Assembly (NCBI GenBank): GCA_002104985.1 | Contig: MCGO01000106.1 | Span: forward strand, 80,379 to 144,378 | Origin: Rhizoclosmatium globosum | Lineage: Eukaryota; Chytridiomycota; Chytridiomycetes; Chytridiales; Chytriomycetaceae | Direction of reading: 5' to 3' | DNA: 64,000 nt | Part shown: positions 10,369-22,183 of the stretch, piece after piece | How positions within the stretch are numbered: the first letter of the stretch is position 1 | Layout of the letters: each line of letters opens with the position of its first letter | Notes under the pieces: generated by a model | What the model was told of the DNA's origin: nothing | Databases searched by the model: none | The model's input: the letters and a program-made list of their open reading frames with translations, nothing else | Program-made: the position numbers and the translations under genes

Positions 10369-13300
10369 ATGAATCCAGGCGATATGGGAACCTTCCAGGA
10401 CCCGCTCCTCTTTGGCTCGCTGATGGGCAGCCACATGCCACTGTCGATGGGACCCGCCGATCAAATGCCAACATGCAACAACAGCAACAGCACCAGCACC
10501 AGCAACAACAGCAGCAGCAGCCGCCTATTAATAGCGGGGCCAGCCAGCCAAACTCCGCCCAGCAAGGTGGTCCAGCGCAGCCTCCGCCAAGTAACAATCT
10601 TAAGAAGAAGCGAATTCCCGCCTGCGATCTGTGCAATTCAAAGGTGTGTTGGCGTTGTTGGCGCTCCTGGACCGACTTCCATTCTCCCACTCAAACCATC
10701 CCTGCTCACTCCTTCCTTCTCTTTAGAAAATCAAATGCGATGGAAACCAGAACTGTTCAAATTGCCTGAAGTCGGGTAATCCCTGCACATTCGAACGAAA
10801 CAAGGATCCAAACAAACAACCCACAAAACGCCCACGAAAAGATGGACCCGCCTCCGCTGCTATGCCTGGCATGGGTGGAATGCCGTCTATGATGGGCGGT
10901 GCTGGTTTCCCAAATACTATGGGAGTAACACAAATACCAGTCTGTTGGGTGCAACAATACCTCCATCATTGATGATGCCCCGAACATCGTCTTCAGGCTT
11001 TGATCCATTAGTGTCTGGAATTGTACCGCCTCGCATTGATCCTCCTATTCCTCCATCCGCCCTCGTATCAGCAGCAATATTGGCGGCAACATCCCAAACT
11101 TTCCAACTCCTCCATCTTTGAACGCATCAATCCCAGCCGGCATGAACCAAATGTTACTGCTGGAATGTATAACAGTGGTTCTAACGCTGGACTTATGCTA
11201 TCCGGAGGAAGCTCATCCATGGCTATACCGCCTGGTGCAGGCTCGTCCAGCCTCTCTAGTAGAGAAGATCCGTTAACCTCGATTCCTCAAGACGCACACG
11301 ATGAACTCGTGGAGCTTTACTTTGAATACATTGACCCCACAGTTCCAATCATTCAGCAATCAACGTTTATGGAAAACAGAGCAAACGAATCTCCTTTGCT
11401 CTTGTGTACCATGTATGCCCTCGCTGCGCGATATTCAACGCATCAGAGTGTCATGGCATTAGGATCCATCTACGGTGGACCCGCTTCTACTATGGATGAA
11501 GTAAAACAACGAGCCTGTGATGTGTTTTACTTCCGTGCTCGTGATTTAGTAGATCAGTACATGGACTTTGCTAAAGCCTCCACTATCGCTGCTTTCTTGC
11601 TACTCAAGTTGCTTTGTGCTGGTAATGAGGATATATTGGGTTGATTACCAAGTTGCTAACCTTTTGGAACAGCATCCGGACGAATTTCGGCTTCATGGAT
11701 GTACTCTGGAATGGCGATCAGTATGCTTAAGGAAATGCGTCGTGGTGCCAATACGGATGATGATGCACCTCCAACAGAAGCCGACACGTCAATAGATTGG
11801 TTGGAACGCGAAAAGAGACGGCGGTTATGGTGGGCGTGTTATATTGGAGATCGATATGCTGCTGCTGCATCCGATAGGCCGATGATTGTGCAGGATGCTG
11901 GTAAGCTTTTCATCGCAGTCCAATCTTTACTTACATCTCCCACAGACTGTAAAGTTCACTTTCCAGCAACTGTAGAAGATTGGTTGAATGGATATCCTGC
12001 TTCTCCAGAAACTCCGGAGGTGCAGGAAGATAGAAAGCGACAAATCGCCGAGTTTGCATCCCAAATACCGTTCAACCCCATCGCACAGAACCAAAGTTAT
12101 TTAGACTATTTCATTCTATTGTCAAAGATTTTTGGCAGAGTCATCGATTTCACCAAAGTTTACAAGACAACAGGTGGTTTGACGGATATGCTCCTCAATA
12201 GTGTCACGAATCCAATGCGTAACGCAAATAACAGCAATACCGAGGCTCAGAACGAAACTCAACTAATTGCTCTTCAAACTGCACTCGAGTCCTGGTACAA
12301 TTACCTCCCAGACTCCTACCGTCAACTCAACTACGACGTTCAGCTCATCGCAGCTTGCAGTCGTCCAAATCCATCCTCCGCAAAACGAGAAGTCTATCTT
12401 CGCGCCAATCTCGCCATCTACTATCGCATGTGCCTAATCTTACTCCACAAACCCAAACTCATGAACCTCCTCCGCAAAACAACCCTATCCCGCCACCACG
12501 CAACAATCCCAAAAGCAGATACCTTCATTGCATGTCACACCGCCGCCAAAGAAATCACACAAATCATTGAAGCAATCCGCGGCCGCGATGCGTCCCCAAC
12601 AAACGGAAGTAACCCATCCCTCACGCATTTCACCCCATTCGTCACATCTTTCGCCGTCTTCCAAAGCGCTCTAGTCCATTTAATCGCGGGACAAGTCTGT
12701 TGTGGCGGTGCAGACGGAGTCCGCAGTGCACAAGTCCATTCGAATGCGTTGAAGGGACTTGCACGGGATTGGGGGCTTGCTGGGAAACTGTACTCTAGTC
12801 TGATCAGTTTGATTGATGTCGCGCGAGAAGCGGCTATGAATGGAGAGATGATTCAGTGTGGCGATCATTGTACGGATCCTGAAAATAATGCGAATATTGG
12901 AGGGATGAGTGGGGCCGGGTTGAATAGCCCAATGGGTGGCATTGCGGGCTTGTTTGGGCTCATGAATGGCGGTATGAATGGAATGAGTGGGTTTCCAGGT
13001 GGTATGGCAGGCGGAATGGGAAGCGGAAGCGGGCTTGGCGGTGGGATGGGTGGTATGGGAGGAATGGGAGGCGGAATGGGAGGAGGTTTTGGTGGGTTGT
13101 TTGGCGGTGGGCGTCATAGAAACAACAACGCACCAGGACAAGCTCGAATTGAGGAGTTGTCGGATGATGTCGCGGCTACTATCAGTGCATCTGTCTCCAA
13201 CGTTCCTGATGTCCCTGTGGTGAACAATGGCAGCTCTTCGAGTAGTGCAGGCACTGGTAATCCTGGTCGCGGAAGCGGAAGCAATACTGGAAAAGCCGCC

Positions 13301-14878
13301 AAAACCACATCAACGTCAGGATCGAACAAAGCAACCAACTCAAATAGCCCTATGGGTAACCCAACTACAACTCCGAATGCAACCGCCTCCAACTTAAATA
13401 ACATGAACCCCAACTTGCCTGCCGCGTCTGGAAACAACATGAATTTCTCATCTAACATGCCTCTTTCAAATAATATACCTGGTCCTGGAATGAACATGCC
13501 TGGAAACAACTTGAATAGTGGGATGGGAAGTACGTTGCCGCCGAATGGCTTGAACAGTGGTATGGCGAACAGCAATTTACCCGGAAACATGAGAAACGTG
13601 AACAATATGCCTGGCAATATGAACGGCGGTAATATAAACTTCCCTCCAAGCCAAATGAACAACCAAATGGGCTCGAATCAAATGGGTTCCAGTAACTTAA
13701 ATCCTATGGGAATAAATCCAATGGGCGGAAATCAGATGGGAGGAAACCCGATGGGTATGAATCCAATGAGCACTGTAAACCCAATGGGCGGAAGTCAGTC
13801 AAACAAGCCGTATGGAGGAAACCAAATGTCCGGAAATAACCAGATTGGTGGAAACAACCAAATGGGCGGTAACCAATTCAACCAATACGGAAGCACGAAT
13901 CTTGGAAACGCCACTGGACCAAATTATCAAATGGGAGGCTCTTCCAATCCAATGGGTGGGCCTTCTGGTATGCCTGGCTTTCCAAACAACAACATGAACC
14001 CGATGGGTCAAAATCCTATGGGCGGAAACCGACCGGCTGGAAACCAAATGCCCAACAATCAATTCAACCAAATGGGAGGACCGAATCAAATGGGACAAAT
14101 GGGAGGCGTTCCAAACCAGATGGGCGGAAATCCTATGGGAATGGGTGGTGGAAACCAAATGCCGGGTAACCAGTACGGAAACCAAATGGGAGGTCCAAAC
14201 GCGATGGGTGTAAACCAAATGGGAGGACCTATGCCTGGAAATCAAATGGGAGGTCCGGCGCAAATGAGTAACAATCAAATGGGCGGTCGGCCAGGGAATA
14301 TGCCTGGTGGTATGGTGAATGGTATGCCAATGGGCTCTGGAATGCCAGGAAACAATATGCCAGGAAACCCAATGTCGAATCCTCAAATGCCTCAAATGGG
14401 TAACATGATGCCTGGTGTTAACCAAGGAATGGGACGGAATCCTATCGCGGGAGGAAACCAAATGGGAGGGCCGATGCCTGGAAACCCAATGGGAAGTAAT
14501 ATGGGAGGACCGAATAACCAATTGGGAGGGCCGAATCAAATGGGTGGAAACCGAATGGCTGGTGGAATGCATCAGATGGGAGGAAACCAAATGGGAGGTC
14601 CTAATCAAATGGGTATGGGATCAAGTTTGCCGGGAATGACAGGAATGCAGGGAGTTGGCGGTATGAATCAAGGCATGCCAGGAATGCAAGCTCCTCCTGG
14701 TATGCAGGGTCCTGGGATGAACGGAATGTGGCCGAATATGAACAACAACAATCCCCCCAACCAAGGACCCAACGGCCCCAACAGCAACAATCAAGGTGGA
14801 AACGACAATCCAATGTGGAATCTTTTGGGTCAAACCACAAACTTTGGTGGACTCAACTCGCCAGGAGACTTCCTGTAA
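10369..14878 (+). CDS. Zn2Cys6 fungal transcription factor with Met/Gly/Asn-rich tail
   Basis: After a Gln-rich stretch come CDLCNSK and, across an intron (10644-10726), KIKCDGNQNCSNCLKSGNPC: the six cysteines of a binuclear zinc cluster. Then follow a fungal-specific regulator domain (middle homology region, WWACYIGDRYAAAASDRP near 11840-11900) and a low-complexity tail of about 650 residues. Further introns fit at 11622-11672 and 11901-11945. Between 10369 and 11160 the frame slips four times in the same direction, near 10443-10473, 10906-10911, 11059-11062 and 11147-11148. Each is equivalent to one missing base and three sit in C runs. ATG 10369 is the natural start if these are assembly errors; otherwise ATG 10473 is the first start in the zinc-cluster frame. 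Confidence 0.8.
12900..14740 (+). repeat. Imperfect coding repeats, Met-Gly-Gly/Asn-Gln unit
   Basis: About 1.8 kb of the transcription-factor exon consists of degenerate units around AACCAAATGGGAGG (coding NQMGG) and close variants such as GGAAACCAAATG. The first part (12960-13110) is Gly-Met-Gly rich, the rest Asn/Gln/Met/Gly rich. The reading frame stays open throughout, so the repeat is under coding constraint or recent. Confidence 0.85.
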
Positions 14879-14981
14879 TTTCTTATTCCAAACATATCCT
14901 GTATTGTATCCATATTCCAAGTATATTTTTAGTTACCGTTTACTAGTAAATTATAAACGATTATTTCTGTTACTCTCGACT

Positions 14982-15697
14982 TTATTTCTGCTTTTTCTGA
15001 GACTTCTTTGCTGAATCCTGTTTCTTGTCGGTTCCCTTTGATTTCTTTTTGCTCTTTGGTTCACCTTCTGCTCGTGCACGCTTTACTGGTGTCTCCGTAT
15101 CCTTCTGATTGTTTCCTGCCAGCACTGATTCCAAGAACTTTCCAGCTTGCTCTTCCCGTTCCTTTTCCGAGTATTTCTCCTTAATTTCTGGGTTGCTTGA
15201 CAAATTATGTTTGATGAATCTCTTCGCAGCGGCTTGGTCCAACTGCATTGGCGCTATTGGTTCGGTTTCAACTCCATGTTTGTGGTTGTATTGTGAATGA
15301 TACCTTTGTTTGCCCCCGCAACTTCACTGACTTTGTCCATATATTCCTTCACACGAGCCTAATTTATCGTCTTAAGTTCATACGGTAGTTTGACTTCAAG
15401 AACTGACCAACTCCTTTCTGACTGGATGTCCCTTTGTAGCTCCTTGTGTCCTCAAGTACACTATCATCGAATCAGTCTAACGATAGCAAAAACAGCTTAA
15501 AAATTACAGAAGGTGAGAGAGTTGATGAGATAGCTGAAGAGAACACAGAGCGAGGCCCGGTCAATCATGCCTTCAGACTGCTGAACAAGTTCATCGAACG
15601 GCGTCGTAAACAAGGGCGCCAAGATAACTTCCAACTGATCGACCGAGGAAGCGAAGGCAACGGCGGCCGCGGTAAACTCTTCTGTTTCGGCTTCCAT
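14982..15697 (-). CDS. LRP1: C1D/Lrp1 (Rrp47) exosome cofactor
   Basis: Four exons (15508-15697, 15408-15460, 15304-15358, 14982-15253) give 189 residues starting MEAETEEFTAAAVAFASSVD. This Sas10/C1D-family protein partners the nuclear exosome nuclease Rrp6 in 3' processing of rRNA, snoRNA and snRNA. Diagnostic sequence is SLTFLYLRTQGATKGHPVRK followed by ELARVKEYMDKV, and the helix DQAAAKRFIKHNLSSNPE. The C-terminal 40 residues are Lys-rich, as in family members that bind RNA. The start is the first ATG in frame. It lies 69 bp downstream of the Rrp17-like gene on the same strand and converges on the transcription-factor gene. Confidence 0.85.
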
Positions 15698-15766
15698 GAC
15701 TTTGAGAGTAGTTTTTGTTTTTTGCAAACTCGATCTATTTCTTTCTTCATTTGTTTTATTCCTTTA

Positions 15767-16317
15767 TCAGAGATCCATTTCTTCGATTGTGACTGTTACT
15801 ACTTTCTTTCCGCCTGCAATGGTTCGTTTCTCGACAGTGGCTGTATCGCTGACTCCCAATTCTTCACGTTCCTTCTTGGCTTTCTTCGTAGCCTCACTGA
15901 TGGCTTCAATCTTTTCAATATCTTCAAATACACTGCTTATTTTGTTTCTCTGTATTGGTATTAGATTGGGTTATGGGTGGGAAGTGAGACGGACCTTTTC
16001 CTTCCTTGCTTCTCGTACAGCTTCCTTCTCCAGTTTGGCATCTCTCTCCTGGGCCTTCTTGATTCTCTCAAGCTTTCGTTTCCGGAAACCAGTCAGGTAA
16101 TCTCTGATGGACGATGTATGGATTAGTTGAAGTGCGAAGCTAACCAACCAACTCACGATCTGCTGGCATCATCATATGAAATGAGTTCGTCCCTCTCTTT
16201 GGCGTCCTTCTTTGGCTTAAAGGAATAAGGCTTGACCTTCTCTCCCTTCTTTCCTTTTCCTTTGCGGTTTCCTCCTGCTCCTGCTTTCTTGTCCTTCCCT
16301 TTCTGATTTGCTCCCAT
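15767..16317 (-). CDS. RRP17: Rrp17/NOL12-family nucleolar protein
   Basis: Three exons (16157-16317, 15995-16103, 15767-15949) give 150 residues. The N-terminus is very Lys/Gly-rich. The core SDYLTGFRKRKLERIKKAQE followed by a charged helix is the signature of the nucleolar protein 12 (NOL12/Nop25/Rrp17) family, 5'-3' exonucleases or RNA-binding proteins acting in pre-60S rRNA maturation. The introns are 53 and 45 nt long. The stop is 69 bp upstream of the Lrp1 start on the same strand, placing two rRNA-maturation genes side by side. It faces the next gene divergently at about 60 bp. Confidence 0.8.
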
Positions 16318-16378
16318 TTTGAAACAATTATTTCAATTACGTTTTATAAGAACTTATTTTATTATTTTATTATTCAGA

Positions 16379-17327
16379 ATGGGTCGGTTGGTGTCAAAAG
16401 CGGCAACCGCCAAGTTTCGATCTCTGTCACAAAAAGTGTTCAAAACGTCTGTTCAGACGCACCCGCCGTCCCGCAATCAAAGAATATTTCTTCCATTAAT
16501 ATCTCCATGAGCTGCACAAGTAATCTCACTCTCAATTCCGCCTCAATGCCTCCAACAGATTCCACTACACAACCAAACCCACTTCGATTCGCATGCATCA
16601 AACTCAAGCAGTTTGTGAAAAAACTGGTTTCCCGGCGCAGCAAAGTAGAATCGTCTGCCACTCTTGCATTGGCAAATACGGACAGTGCGAGTTTCAACAC
16701 CACAGCTCCTCCCCTTTTGAAAGACGTAGTTCCACTTCGATCCGAGTCATCTGACGAATCAACATATGATGCTGCTGCGACAGCAACGCTTCCTGGACCC
16801 TATCATCACCTTTTGTCACGAAAGTATTCATACAGGTATTGGTTTTACCACAATTTCCGTGCAGTATTCTTACCATTCCCTTCAATTAAAATAGCTCCAT
16901 TTTCAACACCCTCCCGCGATCAGACACATCCTCCATCACCGAAAGTGGTGGAGACCCTTCGCTTGAACGTCCACCAACAACACTTGCCAAGACCACACTT
17001 GAAATCGAGCATGATATTTTCGTGTCACCGACATTCAATCCAATCAATCGAATGTCGATCTTATCTAGAGACGCGCCGACACTGTTGACTATGGATTCTC
17101 TTGGATTCCGAAGATCCATTGGATTGGAAGAATTTAGAAGTGGGAATGACTCGTCGGATCAGGAAAGTGACGATGACGAGAGCGATGACGAATGTGATGA
17201 AGAGAGTGGCGATGAAACCGTTCTGGGTAGACGAAGTGATTCTCTTGATAGGAGTGTCAGTGTGAAGTGGGCAGAGTCACCAGTACTGCGACCAAGTGGC
17301 CTTTCTCAGTTAGTTCATTCAGAGTAA
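16379..17327 (+). CDS. Ser/Asp-rich protein of unknown function
   Basis: A frame opens after a possible acceptor at 16377 and contains its first ATG at 16507; another ATG at 16379 is in a different frame, so the start is uncertain. With an intron at 16836-16894 the part from 16507 encodes 253 residues. The protein is rich in Ser, Thr and Pro with one basic helix (FACIKLKQFVKKLVSRRSK). A C-terminal acidic block (DSSDQESDDDESDDECDEES) precedes VSVKWAESPVLRP. No domain was recognised. Disordered nuclear or cytoskeletal proteins look like this, but no function is proposed. Confidence 0.55.
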
Positions 17328-17393
17328 TATCATTATTGTATTATTAATAAATTATGTATTTGAATTCGTTTCTCTGCTTTTCTCAGAAACTTG

Positions 17394-20300
17394 ATGGAAA
17401 CTTGTTCAGTCCTTGCCCAGAAGATTGATGTTGCACCAGGTATGACAGAAACTTGCCTGTAACTTAAACTTACTACATAGCAGGATCGGCGCTGTTAACG
17501 CTCCTTGTTGACCGATTGGTACAAGCTGAAGCAACAGGTCTCCCAACAACGTACTCCCAAAACATCAACGAGACCACCTCCAAACACGTATACATCCTTG
17601 CATGTCTCTGGTCACTTCAAAACGCAGAACGGATCGAAGCTGAAAACAGCAGTGCGAATTCAGTCCAATCATACAAAACCATTTCAACTCTGGTTGAGAT
17701 TGTCTTGTCGTGGGGCATACGTCAAGGACAGGAACTTGAAGGTGAATTAAACTGAAGTAATCAATATTGAGGACTGACACTGTTCGTGAATCAGTGTTCC
17801 AGTACCTCACTTCTCTTACACATATCCTCAGTTCACCGCAATGCTCATGGATCAAGTACTTCATAATCAACAAATACCTGCAAGAAACCTACAGCGCATA
17901 TTTATCTCTCATTGCATCTGCCGAGTCCCTACCTTCAAAACCAACAGATTCGTTCACCTTCCCTCTTTCCCTCCCTGAATCCCTATCCCCAGAAACAACA
18001 TGGACACCTCCCAACAAAATCCCAATCCTTGCGTACACCCAATTCTCATCCCTCCTCCAAACCGGACACATCGACCTCCCAAAATCCATGACCGCATTCC
18101 TCCACATCCTCTCCCTCCCATCAACACCCGCACCCCTCCGCCTCCTCTGCGGCCGCTTCCTCACCTCCCTCCTCCTCCACAAAAAAGGAATCGAATCCCT
18201 CTTATCAACATTCCTCACAACCCTCGACGACCCGCAAGACCCGACAACAGACATCGGCGCCGCGTTATCCTCCATCGCGAGAATCGTGACAACAGTTCCG
18301 AAACAGTGTTCGTCGCCGCAAGAGTATTTCGAGGTGATTGGGCCACAGATTGTGACGCTGATTGAGACGCTTGAAAGGGGGAGCGTGATGTTTCAGGCGG
18401 CGGTTTATTTGGCGGTGCAGTTGACGAATAAGGGGCCCAGGCTTGGGAAACGGTTTATTTTGGATGTGCTTGTTTCTGGGTTTGCGCCGTTTCATACACT
18501 TGTATCGGTGGGGGATTTGTGTGATCTTGATGGGAATCAGGTTATTATTACGGAGGAGGCGTGTGCGAAGGCGGTGGATAATTTGGCGAGGGTTTTGTCG
18601 CATTCGGAACCGTCGTATGCGGTTATGGACGCGCTTCAGCCGTGTTTCTTGCCACTGTACAAAATGTTTGAGGTGCAACAGGAATCCGTTATCCTCGCAA
18701 AGGAAGGCTCGATAAAGGATATGCTGGTGAACCTGCTTCGGTTAAACAGTCCCGCAAAGACCCAACTGGTCCTCACACAGATGGTTCTGTTTCGTGGCGA
18801 GAGTGTTTCTGGATACATTCCTGTTGCGAAAGTTGGCAGTGGCGGTGGCATTCAATTCGTGAAAATGCGGCAAGAAGTTGGGATACGTGGAATCCAAAAC
18901 CCTGACGCGTTTGTTGAGTTTTTGGTTGGCCTTGAGAATGAAGCCATCACATCAGGAGTGTTTTTGGATCTATTGGAAGAATATATCAAGACGAGTACTG
19001 TTTCCGATGACCAGGCGAATACAGAGGAGTCTGAGTTTGCGGTTGAGTAAGTTCAATCCTTCTTCCACGTACAGGAACTGATTCTGGAACAGAAATCTGA
19101 CGATGATTCGAATTCTTATGAGTCTAATTGAAAAGTTTGGTGCGAATTTGGTCAAGGGAACTCGTCGTGTCATTGATCTTGTGAAAAACCTTATTGTGAA
19201 CTCTCAATCTGTTGACACTGGCTGTTTGCTCCTCTGTCTCACAATCTTGAAGACTCTTTTGACTGAATTTGGTATGTCTTGAAAAATCTGTCATCGCTCT
19301 GATCAATCAACGACTTTAGATGTACCGAATGTCGACGTTAGGCAGGAATTCGACTTCACAGAGCTCGTGGCTGTACTGCAAACACTCGAACATCACTCTG
19401 AAAAGGGAATCCAAACAGTATCAACGGATGTTCGAAGGCTGATTCTCTTGAAAAGTAACACCAATGCCTCCGATGCTTCTTCAGGTACATTACTGACTAG
19501 AGAACTGTCACTTTGAATGTTATTGACGCGATTTATGAATTACACAGAAAAACGAACCTCTGAGTTACTCTTTGCAAAATCAATGCTCGAACTCTCAGAC
19601 CCACTCCTCCCCATCCGTGCTCACGGCATTGATCAACTCCGAAAACTTATTCTGAGCAGAGATCCAGTTGGTCACGAAAACTTGTCCACAATCCTGTGTT
19701 CGTTTTTGGACATGATTCAAGACGTTGACAGGTTTTTATCATTTCCTTTCGAGTTATCGTGACATTAATTAACGTTCTTCCAGTTTTATTTATTTGCATG
19801 CTGTTTCGGGCCTCAGCGCGTTGACGGATGTGTATCCACAGGATTCGCTGCAGGAAATCGTGTCACGATATTCAAGCGCAGAATATGATTTAGATTATCG
19901 CTTGAGGATCGGTGAAGTCGCATCAAAGACAATTCAGAGGTCGGGGCAAGTGTTTCCCAAATACGGTACGTTCAGCTCTGAAGTAGTGTGTGGAAGATTA
20001 AACGAAATATGGGGAGAACAGCACCTGAAATACTTCCTCAAATTCTTCGTGTTCTCCATGACCAACATAAAGAGCTTCGTGGCAGTGCGATAGTATTGTT
20101 GGGAGTTGTAGCAGAAACGGCACCGTTTCCTTTGTTGCCTTTCATTCACCAGATTCTGGACTACATTGAGAATACGTTGATTCTCGAGACGAAAGATGCG
20201 GTTATGCGACAAGGTACCCCTTCACTCTTTTAAATGATATTTAATTTAATCACATAATATAAAAGGTGCGGTATTGGCTCTGTTGACGCTGATTCGGGGA

Positions 20301-20465
20301 ATGGACGGAACGTTTTCATCCTTCCCATCTGGAACACTCAAGAAGATTTACACAAGACTCAAGATTGTGAATGAAATGGATCCAGATGAATTGACGCGGT
20401 ATAATGCGGGGATTGCATTGGAAGAATTACGAGATCGGGCTGGTGTCTTCGTTACCATCTTGTGA
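17394..20465 (+). CDS. Tango6/Rtp1 homologue (HEAT-repeat RNA polymerase II assembly factor)
   Basis: Nine exons (17394-17439, 17484-17741, 17772-19046, 19093-19271, 19320-19484, 19548-19731, 19784-19965, 20022-20213, 20266-20465) give about 893 residues. The C-terminal part matches the conserved RTP1/TANGO6 region: DSFIYLHAVSGLSALTDVYP, RLRIGEVASKTIQRSG, ELRGSAIVLLGVVAET and KIVNEMDPDELTRYNAGIAL. In yeast Rtp1 aids assembly and nuclear import of RNA polymerase II; animal TANGO6 was found in a secretion screen. The junction at 17741/17772 is one base out of frame, consistent with a missing G at the acceptor. A sharp change from C-rich to G-rich codons occurs near 18260 inside exon 3. Confidence 0.85.
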
Positions 20466-20523
20466 ATAGATAACCCCTGAATCTTAATTTATTGTTGTCT
20501 TTCCACCCAAAAAGTATCAAGTT

Positions 20524-21739
20524 TCAAATGAGTGACACATCTTCTGTCCAGCATCGCATCTCGTCTTTTCCTATGCCAATTTTGAGTGCAATGCCATCTG
20601 TTTTGATGCGGCATGACAGAATAGAACCAGTCTCGCCTCTATATTTCCCCTCCTTTAAAATCCGCACGCGTTTTCCAACACCATATTTTTCCAGCATGCT
20701 GTTATTTGATGAGGATGACGAGGAGGAGGATGCATTCCTGTCTCTGTCTGACTTGCTACCCACGTAACCATCTTTCCTGTCTTTCCTCCTGTCAGATTCT
20801 TTCCCTCTTGACTCCCTAGAATCTCTTGAACCCCCCTTGGAATCCCGAGGAGACTCTTTTGGAGGCTCAGCACCCAATCCAAGTAAATTCGGCCGAGGCT
20901 TACTAAACACGAAATCCTTCTTGTTCTTTTTCTTTTCATCTTCCACTTCATCCTTGTACCCCATACCCTCAACATAGCAATCCCAAAATCCTCAATAGGA
21001 ACTTGCTCGAAATCTTCAAGGGTTGCTTCTTCAGGCCGTAGTGACAGATCGTACAGGTACTTTTCCTTTGGATCTGCAATGTCACGGATTCCAGGGACAG
21101 CATTTTGAGCAAGAATGGGAAGAACAGTTGTAGAAGAGGAAGCGGAGGTTGATGCATTCAAAAGAGCGTCGATAGCCTTTTGTTCGAGGGTGCGGGTATC
21201 TGGCTCATTGTCCTTATTTAAAGCATCATTTTCCGAGTTATTTGTGAGAGGCGAGGCAGCAAGGGACGACGAGGGAGCCCGTAGTTGCAGGCCCCATTTA
21301 GTTCCGCTCTTGCTGAGAGGATTGAAGCGAGCGAGGCTGTGCTTTCAGTTGAGGGAGCAGGCGAAGGCCGCGAGCCAGGTTCTCTGTCAGTGTCAGTGTC
21401 GGTGGTTGACGAAGGTTGTTGTTGTTGTTGGCGCAGTTGGTTCGTTCGCGACAACGCCGCGCCACTCGTTGACCAGTTTGAGCGGAATCACGAGCGGCGC
21501 CTTTGTCTTTTCAGCGTCGAATGATCTGTGCTCAGTTAACCTCGTTCGCCTCGCCGAATCCACAAACAACTCTCACCCAAGAACTGAACCGCCTTCAACG
21601 CTCAAAATACCCTCAATCGTGTCGGCGTCAGTGTCTGCACGCGCTTTCTTGGTCGTTGTGGCGTCGAGAAGGCTGTCGATGCCGGGGGAAGGGTCTCGGG
21701 TGCCTTGCGTTTTAGTGCGAATGAGATGGATGAAGACAT
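20524..21739 (-). CDS. SPP2: Spp2/GPKOW-type G-patch and KOW splicing factor
   Basis: The N-terminus MSSSISFALKRKAPETLPPA and the core VPIEDFGIAMLR-GMGYKDE are those of the Spp2/MOS2/GPKOW family, which activates the spliceosomal helicase Prp2/DHX16. A KOW-like segment (GVGKRVRILKEGKYRGETGS) lies near the C-terminus, after an Asp/Arg/Ser-rich linker. Exon 1 is 21611-21739; an 80-nt intron (21531-21610) leads to EKTKAPLVIPLKLVNEWRG. The frame breaks inside the G-patch at 20966-20968, where one base is missing from a G run on the coding strand (AGGG then TATG), and twice more between about 21300 and 21500. Assembly errors are likelier than decay because the whole conserved order is retained. 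Confidence 0.8.
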
Positions 21740-21824
21740 TTTAGACAAGAAAGAAGAGAGAAGGAGAGAGAGAAACTGAAGATGTGGGTTTATTGACATT
21801 ATATAATAGACAGGGTTATGCGGA

Positions 21825-22134
21825 TCATGGGTGTTTTGGAGGCCTTTGGTTCTGGCTCTGAAGGTTCTGATAGCCAATCTCTGTGTTTTGCTGCACTTTC
21901 GTCTCTCCAAACTGTCTCTTTGTGATTTCAGCAATTGAAATAGCCTTATTGATTGCCTTGTCCTTTGCCGGTGACCAGCACCTATCAAAGTATGCCAGAG
22001 TTAAGCTGGCATTCAAGCTGTTATAGCAGCACTCACACTGCCCCGCTTGACGATGTCTTCAGGTGTTCCATCGCTGCTTCAACACATTCGGTGATTTTGC
22101 TGCCAGATGCAACTGAAAGAGTCGTTTGTGCCAT
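21825..22134 (-). CDS. Alba-domain protein, Rpp25/Pop6-like
   Basis: Two exons (22039-22134, 21825-21981) encode about 83 residues: MAQTTLSVASGSKITECVEA, then VLVTGKG and KAINKAISIAEITKRQFG. This is the Alba fold with its G-x-G-K-A-I-x-K-A loop, as in RNase P/MRP subunits of the Rpp25/Pop6 group; general RNA-binding Alba proteins are the alternative. The exon 2 frame is interrupted at 21961: removing one base there gives the exact consensus GKGKAINKA. I read this as a one-base insertion in the assembly. The start lies 49 bp from the divergent LRR gene. Confidence 0.7.
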
Positions 22135-22183
22135 CTCAACTTGAAAGTTCTGAACAAAAAACAAAACAAAACAAAAACCAAGA

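Noticed and set aside
13799..14608. Long antisense frame of 269 codons rich in His and Ser
   Set aside because: It is the mirror of the Met/Gly/Asn repeat units of the transcription factor; the repeat period keeps all frames open.
21602..21988. Minus-strand frame of 128 codons joining the Alba exon to the Spp2 start
   Set aside because: Its upstream half is an out-of-frame reading of the Alba gene; only the part from ATG 21739 belongs to Spp2.
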